From NCBI GenBank assembly GCA_021234155.1, contig JAJEKV010000014.1:11181563-11245562 (forward strand): 64,000 nucleotides of DNA, written 5' to 3'. This document shows, piece by piece, positions 34,684-49,970 of this stretch (positions within the stretch are counted from its first letter, which is position 1; each line of letters starts with the position of its first letter). A program made the position numbers and the translations under genes. This DNA comes from Isoetes taiwanensis. Lineage: Eukaryota > Streptophyta > Lycopodiopsida > Isoetales > Isoetaceae. Below the pieces are notes generated by a model, which ran no database searches, had not been told where the DNA came from, and saw nothing but the letters and a program-made list of their open reading frames with translations.

Positions 34684-34798
34684 TAACTAGGTAAGCTTTC
34701 AAGAGATATGAGTGAATGAGCTTACCCAATCCTAAAGCTCTGACATCTGCACATGCAACAAAAATGTTTGCATATGTGACTTTATCCAGCTTCGATCC
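34684..34798 (-). pseudogene. PPR-like fragment
   Basis: The minus strand reads GSKLDKVTYANIFVACADVR, then ALGLGKLIHSYLLKA, then a stop. This closely follows the plant PPR pattern 'PD.VTY..VL.AC..L.AL..GK.IH..LLK' of organelle RNA-binding proteins. Only one repeat is seen, so it is a fragment. Confidence 0.5.
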
Positions 34799-34979
34799 AT
34801 GTAAATTTCGCGAGCAGTTCAAACTTAAAGAAATGTGGCTTTCGAATTATGCTTCAACTCTTCAATTCAAGTTATTTAGCGATTGTAAGTGAAAGAACAT
34901 TGAACAAATGCTCTCAAGTATATCAACATACCATATAGCAAAAGAATATCCAGAAACTAATAAGCTGGTCATCACCTTT

Positions 34980-35435
<456 letters not shown>

Positions 35436-35439
35436 ATAC

Positions 35440-38400
35440 AAATCAACAAAATAAGAACTTGAATTCACGTTTTCTTAGATAAGTTAGCCATTACTGCTTC
35501 ATAAATCACAATGTCTCATTCGTGACAGTAATTCAAAATTGCTGCACCAAGCTGGTCTAATTTATTCCGATTCTATTATCCACAAATAACTCAATACACA
35601 TTTATAAAATACTTTCTTAACAGCAAGTTTGCTATTAGCCGAGTGTCTTAAGTTGCAAGCATTTGCCTTTGATGAACTGTTTCTAGGCATCCACATCCTG
35701 TGGTCATTTCCACACCTTGGGCTTTCAACCGTTTTACTCGCATTAATAAAAAGTTTTGCTATTAGCTGTTGTCTCAGTCTGCAAGCATCCGCTTTTGTTA
35801 ACTCTAACTTGTTATTGCTGCCATTTCAAAAATTTAATTATTACCTTCTAATATAGCATTACGGCAAAAGTTATAAAATTAAGTTAAAAGAGTATTGTAG
35901 ATCTTGATGACAACTTTTGAAGAACCGGCAAGCAATATTTGCCAATGCATCTGGGCCAGATTTGAATCCTCTGAAGTGACATGTCATTTATAGAGTTCAA
36001 AACAAATGATAATTATACGCTCATCAATGGCTGGCCTTCTGAACAAGGTTACAAAGCCTTACCCTTCAACACGGTGAATCGAAATTGTCAAAACCCTTAA
36101 TCGGCTTATTTGCTTCTTAGTGTAATAATGTGATATTTCTGACTTTCCAAAGATCCACGAACCTATTTTGACATACCACACAACGTCATCATTATTTTGA
36201 ACAGAAAAATATACATATAAATAAATGAAATAAAAATAACTTATCAATGTGGCTAGGTGCACATCGGTGTTGTTTTAAGTGGCGGCATGACCTTCCACTT
36301 TCTAAAATGCACTACTTGAGATAAATGCGATGAATTGACTATGCTTTATAATTCACTTGCAACCTACAATTTAATGCAGCAATGTTCTTGAAACAAAGAC
36401 TAGATATACTTCAAATCGCTGACTAAAGGCCGACTTTAAGAACATACAATATGGCCATCCGGGTGGCCCGCTAATAAAGGCTGCACCCGGACTTTCCGGG
36501 GATTTCCTTTTGAGGCACCATCATATTCAAGTTGATAAGTCATCGCAACCATGCCAAACAATCTAATCTCAATGCTTGAGGTCAACTAAATCTCAAGGTA
36601 TCCAAACTTATCACGGACTAAACCACAGAAACTTGGTGTCTCTTTGGCCAAAATCAAGCCTCACTTGGGACTCCTAGGTGACACAAGCCTTACGTTATTC
36701 CTAAGCACCAATAAGGGGAAAAAGTGTTAAGCGCTTAGGGTTAGTTTAAATTGCCAAGGAAGTATGAAGGAAAGAGGTTGGTGAGTGACAATAAAATGTA
36801 GAAACTTAAGTATTTCCTCGACATCTTTATATTCCCTGATGGGTTAAAGTCATATCAACCATTGGAGTTCTATAGTCATAACAGTATTCGATAAGGTCAA
36901 TTGGAACATGTCACCAAAGAACTTAGTACTACCCTCCAAACGCTTAATGGCTGGAAGGGTAGGGGTAGAAAAAGCATGCATAATGCGAAATTTTGGTTTT
37001 CATGGTGTCTTCCCAATATACCGGATGTCTCGTAGCGGACCTTTACGTTTCGGTTTTAATCGGAATCTTGAATGCTTGGGTCTTCCATTTTCAATGTTTT
37101 GGGGGTAACACCCCTATTTGCTGAAGGTGGCTATTCTTTATCATATCCATGTCTACAAACCTGCTTAGCTTTGCTTGTTTATATTCCCCAATGATGCGTC
37201 ATCCCAATGCGTTTCTTGTCGATAAGGGCATTCTGCCCGTGAGGGATTGATGCAAAACGAACCTCTATAAATTATGTACATGTGAATTAATGCTGGTTCC
37301 AATGACATCACTCTTAAAAGCACTTGCATGAATATGTGCTTTTCACTTATTCCATGCATGCATTCACTTCCAATAATGAGAACTAATGGTTCAAAAACTA
37401 CCACTTCCATTCACTTCATGGCAGGAACAGATTTAATTAACTCTGAGGAGGTGCAAAACATTCATATATAAATAGAAGTATGGCTATATTGTATCACAAA
37501 GTATACATGGCCATTATAACTTTTGAAGTTATAGAAAGATCCAATACAAAGAAACATGGAAGTGACAAAAGATATTTTTCTCACGCTACCCTAAGATTTA
37601 AAATGTAGGGCCCCAAGGTAAGAGCGGGAACTACATGTAAAGGAAGATCTTTTTTCCTCAAATTTATCTGCCTCCCAGCCGTTAAAGTCTTCACAAATGA
37701 AAGCTTGAACTCCAAGCATTGTTGTTGCTCCGATGAACTCTCTCAAAGAAGTCGTCTATGTTCTTGGATGTAGATTGAACTTGCAAGGGTACTTATACGT
37801 GCGAGAGAAAGTCTGATCGTTCCTTAGGGGAATAGCAGCCTATGATAATCATTAGTAACAAATCACAATAAGAACTCTCTATCTCACCGGGACTCCTGCT
37901 GCCGGTTTATTCTTCCACTCATCCAGGAAGATGATAGCAAGGAATCAATTTGTCCTCATCCTCATCCACGATTCCATTTAATTTTTATTCCAATTCCTTT
38001 AATTAGATTATATTCAAACAAAGGGAGCTTGAAATTTACAAGTGTTTTGATTTTATGTGCATTCATACGGGCCTTGTGGATGAAGGTCATTTAGTATTTT
38101 TAGATCTATGAGAAATTTTTCATGGCATAAAAGCGGACATTTAATGGAGTTGGCCGGTAAAATTAAGATGGAATATGGTTTTAAGAAAAACGGCGCCATT
38201 ATAAATTAAGACCAACTAAGAGCCTTGACTTATAGAGACCATTGCAATGGGGAGATCCTTCACCTTTGTCGATCCGCGTATTAGAATTAATAACTCATCG
38301 TCATCCGGCGCACCTTCCCATAAGGCAACCTCGCCAGCCGCTTCATTGGACAAGACTAGTATGTCTCCTTCATGCATTTTATCTTCACAGATCCTATTAG

Positions 38401-40432
38401 ACTAAGGTATCAACAAATGACGTTGCTACCAAATGCATATCATGAACCACTAACACTTTGCATCTTCTTATGTTTGCTCTCGTTGCTCTGCGTTTTAAAG
38501 TCGAATGTCCTTATCACATTCGTCCTTTTTTCAAAGCTCCCAAATTCATCATCGATCCACATCATCCTCGTAATCATGGCTCTTCTCAACAACATTCATA
38601 AGTAGAGCATCCTTTCTTTGGATCTTGAGGTCCAAAGAATGCCCATTGCTGGAACACCATTGTTGAAGCCTACAAGGACAACCACGGATCAGAAAATTCG
38701 GTGTTACTCTGTCATTACGAGGGACAGAAGATCGTTCACAAATAGAAATTCTAATGAGATCGTTTACTCTGCATTCACTCTTAACAACACGTTCTTACCC
38801 GTTATGTTCTACGGTCCTCAACTTTGTACACCTTCTCCTTCACAATAGCATTGCATTCCTTTGTCCTTGCTCACAAGGAGCTACGATTAAGCGATAGCAT
38901 AGGTCGCCCTCCCTTCCGTAACCTAACCTTGTTTCTGCTTCCCTCTGCGTTTACTTTGAGTTTATCTCCATGCAATCTGTCATACATTAGGGCCAAAAGA
39001 TCCTCTCCTATAGAATTTATAATGCAAACTGAAGTCAACAACAAAAAAGGGCAAATGAAAGACCTCACGGGCACCTCAAGTTTTTAGATCAAAGATAAAA
39101 TCTTGGCCAGACACAAACATTTCTTTGTTTTAGATCTTTAGCCGAGGTACTACAAAGCAGTGGACACTTCAGTTCCACGCGCTTCACTATCCTCCCACGG
39201 CCTCCCACAATGCCAAGTACATGCGGATCCACAATATAGGCGTTAGTCGATCAAGAATATTTCTCTCTTTTGTGATACACATGAAGATCACGATCCGCAA
39301 AATTTCATCCTCTTAACTCCTAAAACTTCGGTGGCTTCCATATAAATACCACTTGATAGTGTCACCAAAGTCATAGGTCCTTGGTGTCTTAAGTTTTGCT
39401 TCATCTTCGCCCAGGAGCTCTCTTATCGGCCAAAATTATTTTGAGGATCCTTGCCATTCAAAGCAAGCCATTCAAAAGCGAGGAAAAGCTATATAAAACC
39501 AAGAGAATAAACATTACAAGCTCTTACTTTTGTGCAGCGACACATCCGGCTAGGCATGTCGATTCGTTCCATCCTTGAACCTAATAGGCCTCATGGTCCA
39601 CTTGCTGAGTATCTCACAAAGCCACCTCGTCTCTTAAGTTCCTATCCTCGGTCTTCTCCCCTACTGGAGTCAGCTTCATCATATATTAGGGGAAGTTAGC
39701 AGCCATTATTCGGATTGTACTATTTTGAGCAAAGCATGTCCGGCACTTTCTTGATCCTTACCAGCCCTCTTCAAATCAAGATTAGTATGGAACTTCTTTT
39801 CGGTGCAGAAGCTTCCCATACACACCATTTTTGGGTCTTTTGCAACAAATCCTCGAGGACCTTGCAGGAAGAACCACCTGGCGAAGATAGATACGGATGT
39901 GGGAGATGTAGTAACAGCGCCCAGGCGAGCGATTGTCTGGTTGGAGAATCTCATTGGCTATTCCCACCATTGTACTTACGAAGTACCTATTGGCACATTT
40001 AGGAGCTTCATCAATGGTCCCACTCCAAGGTTGAGGAATGCCATGCACCATTCACCCTACCGACTTCCTAAAACCTCCTTGATTATCCTCTGTCTTTACC
40101 ACGAAATTTATCCCCAACAAACATTTTTGCTATATGATCATAGATTCTCTCAGTCCAGTATTAAGCTCCTCACGAAATCTGGTCTTGATGCCATTATCAC
40201 TGGTGTAGCTTGGCTTTGATCAAGCTCAAAATTTAAGAATCCGGCAACGGAAGGATCATTTGCTCTTTTCAGGAACGACCTACGAGGAAGATTTGCTCTT
40301 TTGAATCTGCGACGGCTTTTAGGAATAACAGCCCGTGTTAAAATCATGCCTTTACAATTGAACCGCTGCGTGCCATCCACAAATTAATGGACACCACGAA
40401 GATGGCGGAATTAAGGAATTTTAAAAGTCAAG
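35440..40432. other. no recognised gene
   Basis: Five kilobases of mostly AT-rich sequence with scattered short frames. A Ser-rich open start at about 38247 (MGRSFTFVDPRIRIN, plus strand) and a 138-codon frame at 39803-40219 resemble nothing I know and are flanked by stops in all frames. They may be remnants of a retroelement or captured gene. No LTRs or poly-A tails were found. Confidence 0.45.
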
Positions 40433-41300
40433 TGCTCTTTTTTGCAAAAGATTCTCCCATCTTGTAGAGAATCAAAAAGATTCCTTTGGAAAAGGAATTT
40501 TTGAAAAGAACCATATTGACCTTCATTTCTTGGGATCATGCCAAATTTGAAAGAAAAAATCCTATCTAATCCAAAAGATGTTTGAAAAAAAACCATATTA
40601 TTGACCTTCATTGTTTGGGAATGCATTATGGGGTTGAAAGAAAAATTCCTATCTAATCCCCTCAAGCCCCTAAATTAATTTTATGATCAATCTCCCGCCA
40701 CGTGGTACCTCTCCCGGGCATGTAGGGACGTATATCGAATCCGATATGAAGGTAGCCGCGTACAATTTTATTAGTGATCTAAAGAGGCAATCTATATATA
40801 CCACCTGGCTTCTTTTTTGTCTTGACTGTGGGATATTGTTCCAGCAAAATCTAGGAACCCTAAAAGGCGAAGACCCGCGTTCCGGCCTCTTTTATTTGGA
40901 TTAGGCGTGTTAATCATCACCGGGAGCTCGATTTAAGCTCTGTAATGCCAAGAAACCCAAACCTTTGGAAAAGATAGAGTTAGATCACGAGATTTACCCA
41001 AAAAGGGGATTTCGTCTCAGAACTTTTTGGAAGGCCTTTGGTGAGATTATCGACTTATTGAGCATTAGTGTATGCGGATTGATGTCACAATATCGAGAGC
41101 GTCTGCGGATTGGCCTTTTTTAGGTTAATGCGGAGCTAATCGCCAAAAGCCTATACCTGTTTATCTGTTTTGCGATCCATTGAATTTTGGTTTGGATTTT
41201 TAATGTGTAAGTAGATATCTTGGCATAGATAGGATCATCGGGGAGCTTTTTGGTCCGCCATAACGCGCTAAAAGGCCCGATTCTTAGCCGGACCCTAAGT
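40433..41300 (+). repeat. dispersed repeat, copy 1 (promoter-like)
   Basis: Matches 56527-57160 in the same direction. Shared marks in order: CATCTTGTAGAG, GATTCCTTTGGAAAA, CCACGTGGTACC, TATATATACCAC, AATCTAGGAACCCTAAAAG, TTAGGCGTGTTAATCATCA and GGATTTCGTCTCAGAAC. A CACGTG-type box and a TATA-like box precede a start-like region (ATGCCAAGAAACCCAAACC), so it resembles a promoter plus 5' end of a gene or element. Confidence 0.8.
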
Positions 41301-44300
41301 TTAAGGGTTCTTCTGAATCTTTTCGGGACTGACCGGACATAAAAAAAAAAAAAGAAAAGAAAAAAATTTGTTTGCATTTTCTAGCTCACAAGATTTAGAA
41401 AGCTCATTAATTTTAACCCAATTGTGAATGTTGTGAAGTTGTGCAAGTTTTACAACACATCTTCCATACCACATTTCCTTCAAATTGTGAAACAAGTTCT
41501 ACAACACATCTTTAAAAGGAAACTTTAGAATTAAGTAGGAAGTTTTGAAGGGGTTTGAAACAAGTTTTGCAACACATCTTTACAAAAAAACTTTAGAATT
41601 AAATAGGAAAGTTACTTGGGTTTATGTGACAAAGTCCATTACCTTAAGAAAAGCGACAAAGTAGTGTGGAAATCTTGCATGTTTGCATCGATCTTGCATG
41701 ACATTCAACCAACCTTTTTTGTACCTCAGGTAAAATGGTTTGGAAACCAAATCCTCCTTATGGTTGTAAAATGGTGTGGAATCTAAAGATTAGTCTTCCT
41801 TATTCAACCCCCATTCTCATAGCATCGTATCAACCGTTGAATGCTTAAATTGGAGGCCCAGTTGATGCCACGTTGAAGGGGGCCTAAATAAGAAAGATGT
41901 CCCAAATCTATTTCTGTTGAGATAATTCCTTTATAGATAATATAATAAAGAAATTTTGACTAGGAGCTTCAAAGTTCGCAGACAGCGTTGAGTCTTACAA
42001 CTTATCTTGGCTTGGCTTGAGGGAGGATGTGGACTCCTAGAACTGATCCTAGAGCACAAATGAGACAAAATACTAGGCTCAATATGCTACTATACAATTT
42101 TTATTCAAGCGGTTGCTTGTCCACAATAAGATCAATCCTCTAGGAGGTGGGAAATATTCAAGTTTGTGGTTCATCCCAAATTACTAGAGTGCAAAAGAAA
42201 TCATGAATTGCGCAACATAGGACTTACTAGCATTGCACACACTAAGATTATAAGAGCCTTAAATTCTAAAACTCTTAAGCAATTTAGTTCAGCATTCCTT
42301 AAAGGAGAGGCAAATGCCAAATTAAAACATCAATTCAAAATCAGCAAATGCTTCTCCACACACATTGAGGGCCATCTATGCTTGCATGCAAAGCATCAAA
42401 GTATCGTAATATAAAAAAAACTAGTAGCGATATAGTCTTTGGATGTGAATATATTACCTAAAATATTAGGGCGGTATTGGTGCATTCTTGCACTAATTGG
42501 AGGAACTTGCACTTTCCATTAGAGGCTTGTACATGTGCTACCTCTAAGCCTTGATAGCATGCACTTCTTAAAAAAGGGGAATGGCCAGAAAATGGGCAAG
42601 TGTGCTTACTTGCCTTTGTGCTATCTCGGGAAGGCTTATTTTTTATTATGAGATGGTCCTATTGGATTGCATAAACAAGACCTTAGATATATTGAAATGC
42701 ATAAGCAAGATTATAAATTGATGTGTTAAATCGAGGAGTTTTTCATTATAAGTCCATGAATTTCAAAGGCATCAGTCTAACATCTACAAATTTTTCTAGT
42801 GCTCAAGACTTATAATAGCATCATAACCCGATACCTCTAAGCGAAATTGCAATATTACAGAATCCTCTCCATATCCTATTCCAATGCAGTTCAAACTTTC
42901 GAATATGACTTGCAAGGCAATTTTGCATCCAAAGCTAAAGTACAAGAAAAATGGTTTGAAAGGATCCATTTAAAACCAATGCCAAAGGCGCCCCTTTGGA
43001 TCTGTAGTGCTTATTTGAAACTTACCGGGCTTCAAAATCATCTTGCATTGGTGACCTTTCTTCCCTTAACATATTTTTCTTCATGGATTGCTATGGATAA
43101 TGATCTACAAATGCTATTCTTTCCCATTCTAAATCATCATATATTTTGCATATTCATGAAAGACTAGCTAGATGATAGCTACAAAGTGACCATTTATAAT
43201 ATGGAATAATGATATGGCTGCATGGGGCATCACATATGTCTGCATTATTTAACTTGAGATCATATCGATGAGTGCTTTAGCCATTGCATTCCAACAAAAC
43301 AGCGTGAAGGCGTTGCATCAAACCGCAGGGCAGCCCCAAGTTTATGATATTAGTACGTCACGGCATTAATGGTGGCTTGATGATTAGATTGAACTTCCCC
43401 AAAATAATTAATGATAGCCCGGTATTCCCATCCCTTCTCCGGCTTGCTCCCTTTCTCCTCTTGGGGTTCCACAGCTCCTCCTTGCTTGTTATCATGAAGA
43501 TCATGGGCTTGAAGTTGGGACAAGCTTTGCGGCATCTAAAATGTTACATTCTGGATTTTAGATCACGGCATAACATCCTTCATCAACATTTCCAATATCG
43601 ATCAAAGTGTGAAGCATAATAATGAAAGAAAAGGAGAGATGCCATGTGAGTCTTTGTTGATCTCTTTGACAATGTTCATAAACGGTAAACACAGTATATA
43701 GTCTTGTATATACCAAGACAAATTTTGAAGGTCGCTGATCACATCGGACTATGTTTCACTTGTCACCTTTATATGCCCCAAATCTTGGGTGGAGTTACAA
43801 ATACTAGTAGTTAACAATCACTATAATTCATCATGCGATAAGCACCTAAAAGATTCCATATAGCCCATTATAATTTCTTTGTATTTTCTTCACTCTTTGG
43901 TGCTTCTTGTACAGCCGTAGTGTGAGTGCAATACTTTTTGACAAGTTTGATATGCCATGTATCGATGAAATTGCGGCTATCAACATAAGCATTGTCAACA
44001 ACTAGGGAATGAGAAATGGTACCTCATCTAGAAGACAATAAGTTCATTTTGTAGGGACCCTTCTACTCTTGGATAATTTTTAAGCCTAGCGCATTTGTGA
44101 AATGAGTCGAGAAAAATTCTTTTACGAGAATAATCATAATTTCGAAAATGAGGGCTGCATGTAACTAGCATCCCGAATCTCTCTTCAATAACGTAATTGC
44201 CATCATATGTAATGTTTTGTCTTGTACATAGGCTTTTGGTTTGATCATGAATGATTTGTGAAAGAGGCGATTAAAGCTTATAGACCTACACTATTTTTTA

Positions 44301-45970
44301 AGAATCCTCAAAGTTCTACTCTTTTGTAAAAGCACACATATTTTACTAGAATCGAAGAATGGTCCTCGCGATCCAATTTGTAAGATTCAACCCACTTTTA
44401 TTGACCCATTCTTTATACATGGATGATGTGGTGTCTGAAGTTTACTTCCCCGATCCGGGGTTTATTTCTATTTGTTTGTTTGTTGTTTAATGTAAGCGTT
44501 TCCATTTAGGATTCTGCAGGGGAGCCTTCTAGTTGAGGCCTGAATAAATGGAGCCTTCTAAAATCGACCAGGTTGCTCTTGGAGACAAATCAACCCGGAT
44601 CAATTACTGTTTTATATTTCTTTTGGAAAGTTGTCCCTCTGGATTTTCCACATTGGAGAAGCCACCCCCATTTGGATTAGAAGCAAGTAAAATCAACTGC
44701 CCTAGATTTGGGTGTTCAAATCCATTGTAGGGCTCCTAAATCGGCACATAGTCCATCAGAGCCCAAATCCGAGGCCTTGTTTTGATCACAATCCTAACAT
44801 TTGCACCATTTCCCTATGGAATTCAGGAGGGCATACATATTCTAACTTGTGTAAGCGGCTTGTTTGTGAGGCTACTTTACGAAAACTTAAAGCTTGTATA
44901 TGAAGCATGTTTTGTGGGTTTGTATATGAAGGCATGTTTTGACAAGCTGATTCGTTTATAAATGCTTTGGCCTTTGTAATTTGTTTCTATATGTATTAAT
45001 ACACATATAGATAGAGGATCAATTCTTTCTACATGAGTCGCGAGTTTGTTTAATATTCTTGGGTACTACTACGCAGGATCCACGATCCTAAGTGTGCAAT
45101 GGAGTGTGCAATAAATAAAGGGATACAATAACTTTCTATTTTATGAAAGGAGAAAAATGGCAAAAAAAAAAGAATATTAAAAAAAATGATTGGAAATAGT
45201 AGCCTGAATCTGCTGACTAGATCTGAAATTGTAGCATCAATTATCTCTAATTCTAGACATAAAGTTGTCTTTTCTCCACGATCTACCAAATCTGAGGCGC
45301 CCGAGGAATACACTCAGCTCCACCTACACTCTACCTTTTTTTTTCCTACAAAATTGCGATGGCAATGTCGGTAGAATTCTTGGTGGGATGTCAAAGTGGG
45401 ATCGTGTTGGTAAGGTTAATTCTTTCTTTTCGGTTTCTGATCCTATTGTTTTACAATTCTTTTCTTTTTGTTTCTAGGAATTACAGTGTGCCTCACGAGA
45501 GCTGATCAAAATATTACGATGCAAGGACCAAATGGGAAGCCCGATTATGAAGCTATGTTGCATCTACTAGACTATGTTTTACATTTGCCAATGTAGCATA
45601 TTTCATGAGCCAAGGTGGCATATTCGAGGCCCTAAAGGGGGAATGCTTGAGCCTCGGGGCACAACATTTCAACCATATAAAAAAAACATCTGAAACCATA
45701 TTTCCATTCTTTCAAAAGAATAAATCATTTGAAAGAGTATTTTTATGACCAGCAATGGCATGTTTGATATTATGTATGTTTAAGCTAAGATGGCAACATA
45801 ACTTCATAAAGGAACATTTGTAGGTTATTATGAATTAAGGATCAGGGGCTTTTTGCGAATGGATGGAAAAAGTTTCTTAATAGTGGAATTGGCATCCGGG
45901 TTTGGGGACGATTACGGTATGCATGAGTGTCAAAGCGAACTTGTTCTTTGTAGTGGTATGTGATGGATCT

Positions 45971-45972
<2 letters not shown>
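41301..45972. other. no recognised gene
   Basis: AT-rich sequence with short frames only. There is an A-rich run at 41341-41367. A duplicated motif AACAAGTTTTGCAACACATCTTTA/AACAAGTTCTACAACACATCTTTA (near 41490 and 41562) indicates small local duplication. Nothing else is supported. Confidence 0.45.
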
Positions 45973-46005
<33 letters not shown>

Positions 46006-46249
46006 TAGAAGCGGCCCGAGAAAGAGTTATATTACATGCAATACATAGTAATACAAAATGCACAGAAGTAGAACTTCTGATATAAGGCCTTAAACCAGGC
46101 CCTGTACTCCAAAAGGAGGGAAAAAATTGATTAAAGAAAAACATTGTTTTAAGGATTAAATCCAAATATCGATGCTAAAAGTTCAAAGTTCTTGCATAAA
46201 GCTGTAAATATAAGATAGTCAGGTTTGTTAAGGCCTTAATCATCGAACT

Positions 46250-49200
46250 CCATCCGAGAGTTATCCTTTTACGCAAAAGCATGGGTTGTGTTCTCGAGAA
46301 GGCGAGTGTCAAGTTCAATTTAAAGCGCCGCCAGTCGAATATAGGTATCAAGATTCTCTTGCATCAACACAAATTTTAAGCTTGTGTCTTCCAAGTGCGG
46401 CCTTGAGATCCTGTTTAAATTGCCAGATATCCTCATCTCTCGGGATCTTCTCCAATGTTTTGACCATGATGGTTTTAATCTTTACCCGAGCAAAGCTTCC
46501 GCCTTCTTGATGATGAGTCATTGGCCGTGTATCTTACGGTACCTCTCTCCATATGACCTCCCCTTCACAGTGTTTATTTGACCAAGGTACTCTGCCATCA
46601 CCAGCACAAAGATTATTAAAATAAGCGAGGAAAAATGCATAGAACCCATGAAAGGATCCCAACCCATCCCAATTTTACTATAGTTTGTTCCCTGTTCAAT
46701 CCTATATGCCATGGCTGCCCCTCTGCCCGGCTCAATTGTATTGTAGTCTTGAGAACATTCAAATCCAGGGTTTGTTGGTTTATAGCAACACCATTTCTAT
46801 GCTTCCATATGGTCCAAAGGCAAGAGTTCTAATGTGGGTGTCCATGAATGTAGAGCTATTTGCTAAAAAGTCCTTAAGCTATTTGTTCACGGCGAGGGGG
46901 ACCTATGTATTAGCTTATCCAAATTTAAGGTGCGATAAAGGACATATGAAGATATGGCCGAGGGATGTTTCAAACTGCCACATCCCTAAGGACATCTATC
47001 GGAGATTTGAGCATTGTATTTTGCCTGTAAACATTAGACTTTTAGGCTTTTTATTGAGCACCAACCATCTAAAAGATAACCTTTTGCACCTGTAATTTCC
47101 ATCCCCTTTCCTTACTTGACCACGATGGCCTCCTTCTCTGTACAACCCATGATTTGAGACTTTTGGGACATGTTCACATAAGCGTGAGCATATATACAGC
47201 CCACCCGTAACCTTTGCCTTATACCCAGTCCGGTTGACCTCTAGCTAGGGTTGTAATCTCTCATCGATGTCTGGTAGGGATCTTGTAGATATTTCTGTTC
47301 AAAGTGGAGTCTTGTACCATTAGATATTTCACCATGTTTTTCCATTCTTCACCATTTAACATGGCCAAAGCGATATCCAATCCAGGTTTCCATTCTTTGT
47401 ATTTCCTTGGATGCTTTAAAGCCTAGACATCCATCTTCCTCATCAACTAAGCCCTGATGCCAAAAGAAGTTAAAGTCCTAGAAACATCTTCAATTTGATG
47501 GGCCTTAAAACAAAACGAAACCTTATTCCCAGGGCTTGGATAATTCTTCTCATATTATGCGGATGTACCTAGGCGAGGATTAGGTTGGTAAAATCTTGAG
47601 AATCCCGGAGGTGGTGAGGGTAGATGGACTCCCTACCAAAGGGTTTTACGAGATCCCGAATTTGGTAATTAGAAGGCGGGGAGACCTTGATGTTGACATC
47701 GAGATCTCACACTAGCTTTCTTTGCCAAAACCTTGGCTGCAAAGCGGATCATACATCCCTAGACCTCCTCTTTTTCGGGAGGTAGAGATACTTCCACCCT
47801 ACCATGTGTTGCCTGCCAAATGAATTCTTTCATGATGACCTCTAACTCCTCGGTATGTTTTTTCTTATTCGCAATTATGGGTAAGAAAATAACATGAGAG
47901 TCGGCTATTACTCCATTAATTATTTCCACTGTAGATAGAGACTTGGGATGCATTTGGAGTTTCTTTTAATTTTGGTGACAATTGGTTCCCATAAGCCATG
48001 CATACTCTACTCATATTGAGCAAAGAGGTAGGCCTACATCAGTTTTGTAGCAGTATGGGAGGCACATACTTTGATTCCATGAATCGACACATCTAAATGG
48101 TCCGACGATCGTGACACTTATCTTTATTTAAAACCACCACGGATACTTTTCAAAGAGATCCATTGCCTCCAAGAAGTTTTTATCTTGTCTCCCTGCTCTT
48201 TTAAGAACACAAAGCGTGTCATCGAGATATTGCATAACCCACGGGGTGTCCCGGTTGATCCGGGGAAGCTTGAGACTCTGATTCTATCTGCTTGTTGCAA
48301 CTTCATGATGATCCTTGTAACCATTTCAGCCCCAATAAAGGAACAAATAGGGAGCGGAGGACATCCCTGTCTAACCCCTCTTTACATTCAAAGAAGGAGG
48401 ATGGGGTACCATTAACCATATTTGCGCGAGGAGCACCACAGCGTAGCATTGAATCCGAAAATTTTGCAATCACTTGTTAAAAATCCTAAGCTGGTCCATG
48501 GCTCAGAGCAAAAGTTCCAATTTGATGGTATCATAGGCTCTCCCGAAGTCCGGTTTTGGCGATTACATCCTTGGTTGGTAACCATTCCAATGTAAAACCC
48601 TCATATATGCCCCAATGAAGTTATCAATATGCTTGCGCCTGAGAAAGCTTTTGGCTGGATTAATTTTTTCTATGAGGATTTCTTGATTCTATTGGCAAAA
48701 ATTTTTGCCCGATATCTTGTATGATACATTTGTGAGAGATATTGGCCTCGGTCCAGAATGTAGAGGTTTGTCCACTTTTTGGCACCAATGCAATTAAACC
48801 TGCATTTATTGCTTGGGTGTAAATTCCTCGCTGCTGGGGCTCCTTGGATAAATGTAGTAATGTCTTTATCCATAATGCTCCAAAAATGTTCATAAAAATT
48901 AAGTGGCAGATCCATGGGACCGGGCTTTCCATGAGCCATACTTATGGTGTTGCAGAATCTCTGCTCCATTGGGTGGCCCGTTTCATTTGCTGATCTTCAA
49001 TATGTGTATCCTTAGGGCCAAGGTAGTCAAAGAACTCCATCATTTTTTCATTATATAATGCGGGCCTTGCAAATAGTTCCTTATATTTGTTGAAGAATAT
49101 TTTACAGATGTCCTCTTGTTTGGAAAGTTCACCCCGATTTTCATCATGTAATGAGACTATTCCATTGTTCATGATCCTGCTCTTAGCTGCTCTATAGAAG

Positions 49201-49970
49201 AATTTAGAGCCACATCCATCCATTTGATTGACATCTGGACTTCTACTCTTGGCGCCAAACTTTTTAGCTTCATGTTCTTCAATTAGCTTTACTTTTCTTT
49301 CCAAGAGTTCTTCTCTGCTTTGAGCAACACATTGGTTTTGTCCAGGAAAAGCCTGCATCTGATATCCCTCATTTCGGATAGACTTCCATCTTTTCCTGTT
49401 CTTCTTCTTGTTCCATTCCCTACCCATTGCTTAACCCAGTTTTTGATGCTTACATTTCCTAATGAATTCTTTCATTGAGCCACTAGCATTGACCCTCTCT
49501 AGAGTGGCATAAAACCTTGCAAAGTCTTCACAAAAGGTCTTGTTATTCAACAAACTAACATTAAGCTTGAATGATGTATCAAAGATGTCTATTACGGCAG
49601 GCGGGATACACGTGTCGAACTTGTGGATAGTGATCGGATATTGAGTTACTACTGTCATTTCAATAATCAAACTATCCCACCCATCTAAAGGTAGATATAT
49701 TGGTATAGAACACATCAAGAAGGCAATACACCCTGTCATTCCCTTGTCTTTTGTTACACCATGAGTATGCATTAGATGAAGAGGGAGCATGGTATACAAA
49801 GTTATGAAGCCAACTTGTCCCATTGTGATTTCTCTCTCCTTTTGACATGTTGAGTTTTTTCCCCGCTTTCGCTCCCCATGAGGGAGTATTATTGAAATCT
49901 CCACCGAGAATCAATTATTTGTATTCTCTGTCCCTGCAGCCACTCTGTCATATTTTTCCATTGTAACTCC
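46250..49970 (-). pseudogene. LINE ORF2: endonuclease and reverse transcriptase remnants
   Basis: 49914-49431 holds the endonuclease part with ILGGDFNNTP (the GDFN motif) and later SWLHNF-type text. 49427-48942 is the linker (SKFFYRAAKSRIMNNGI, then LSKQEDICKIFFNKYKELF). 48970-48660 starts RT (HGKPGPMDLPLNFYEHFW, matching K.PGPDG.P..FY...W). 48420-48124 holds KRGVRQGCP-type text in another frame. 47953-47759 has MKEFIWQATHGR, the post-RT region of plant LINEs (FLW....GR). 46510-46286 is a C-terminal part related to 59130-59000. Many frameshifts; not functional. Confidence 0.8.

Noticed and set aside
39803-40219. 138-codon plus-strand frame as a gene
   Set aside because: No recognisable domain, overlapping frames on the other strand, and surrounding sequence full of stops.
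45842-46165. 107-codon minus-strand frame with a poly-Lys run
   Set aside because: The Lys run is the LINE poly-A tail read in frame.
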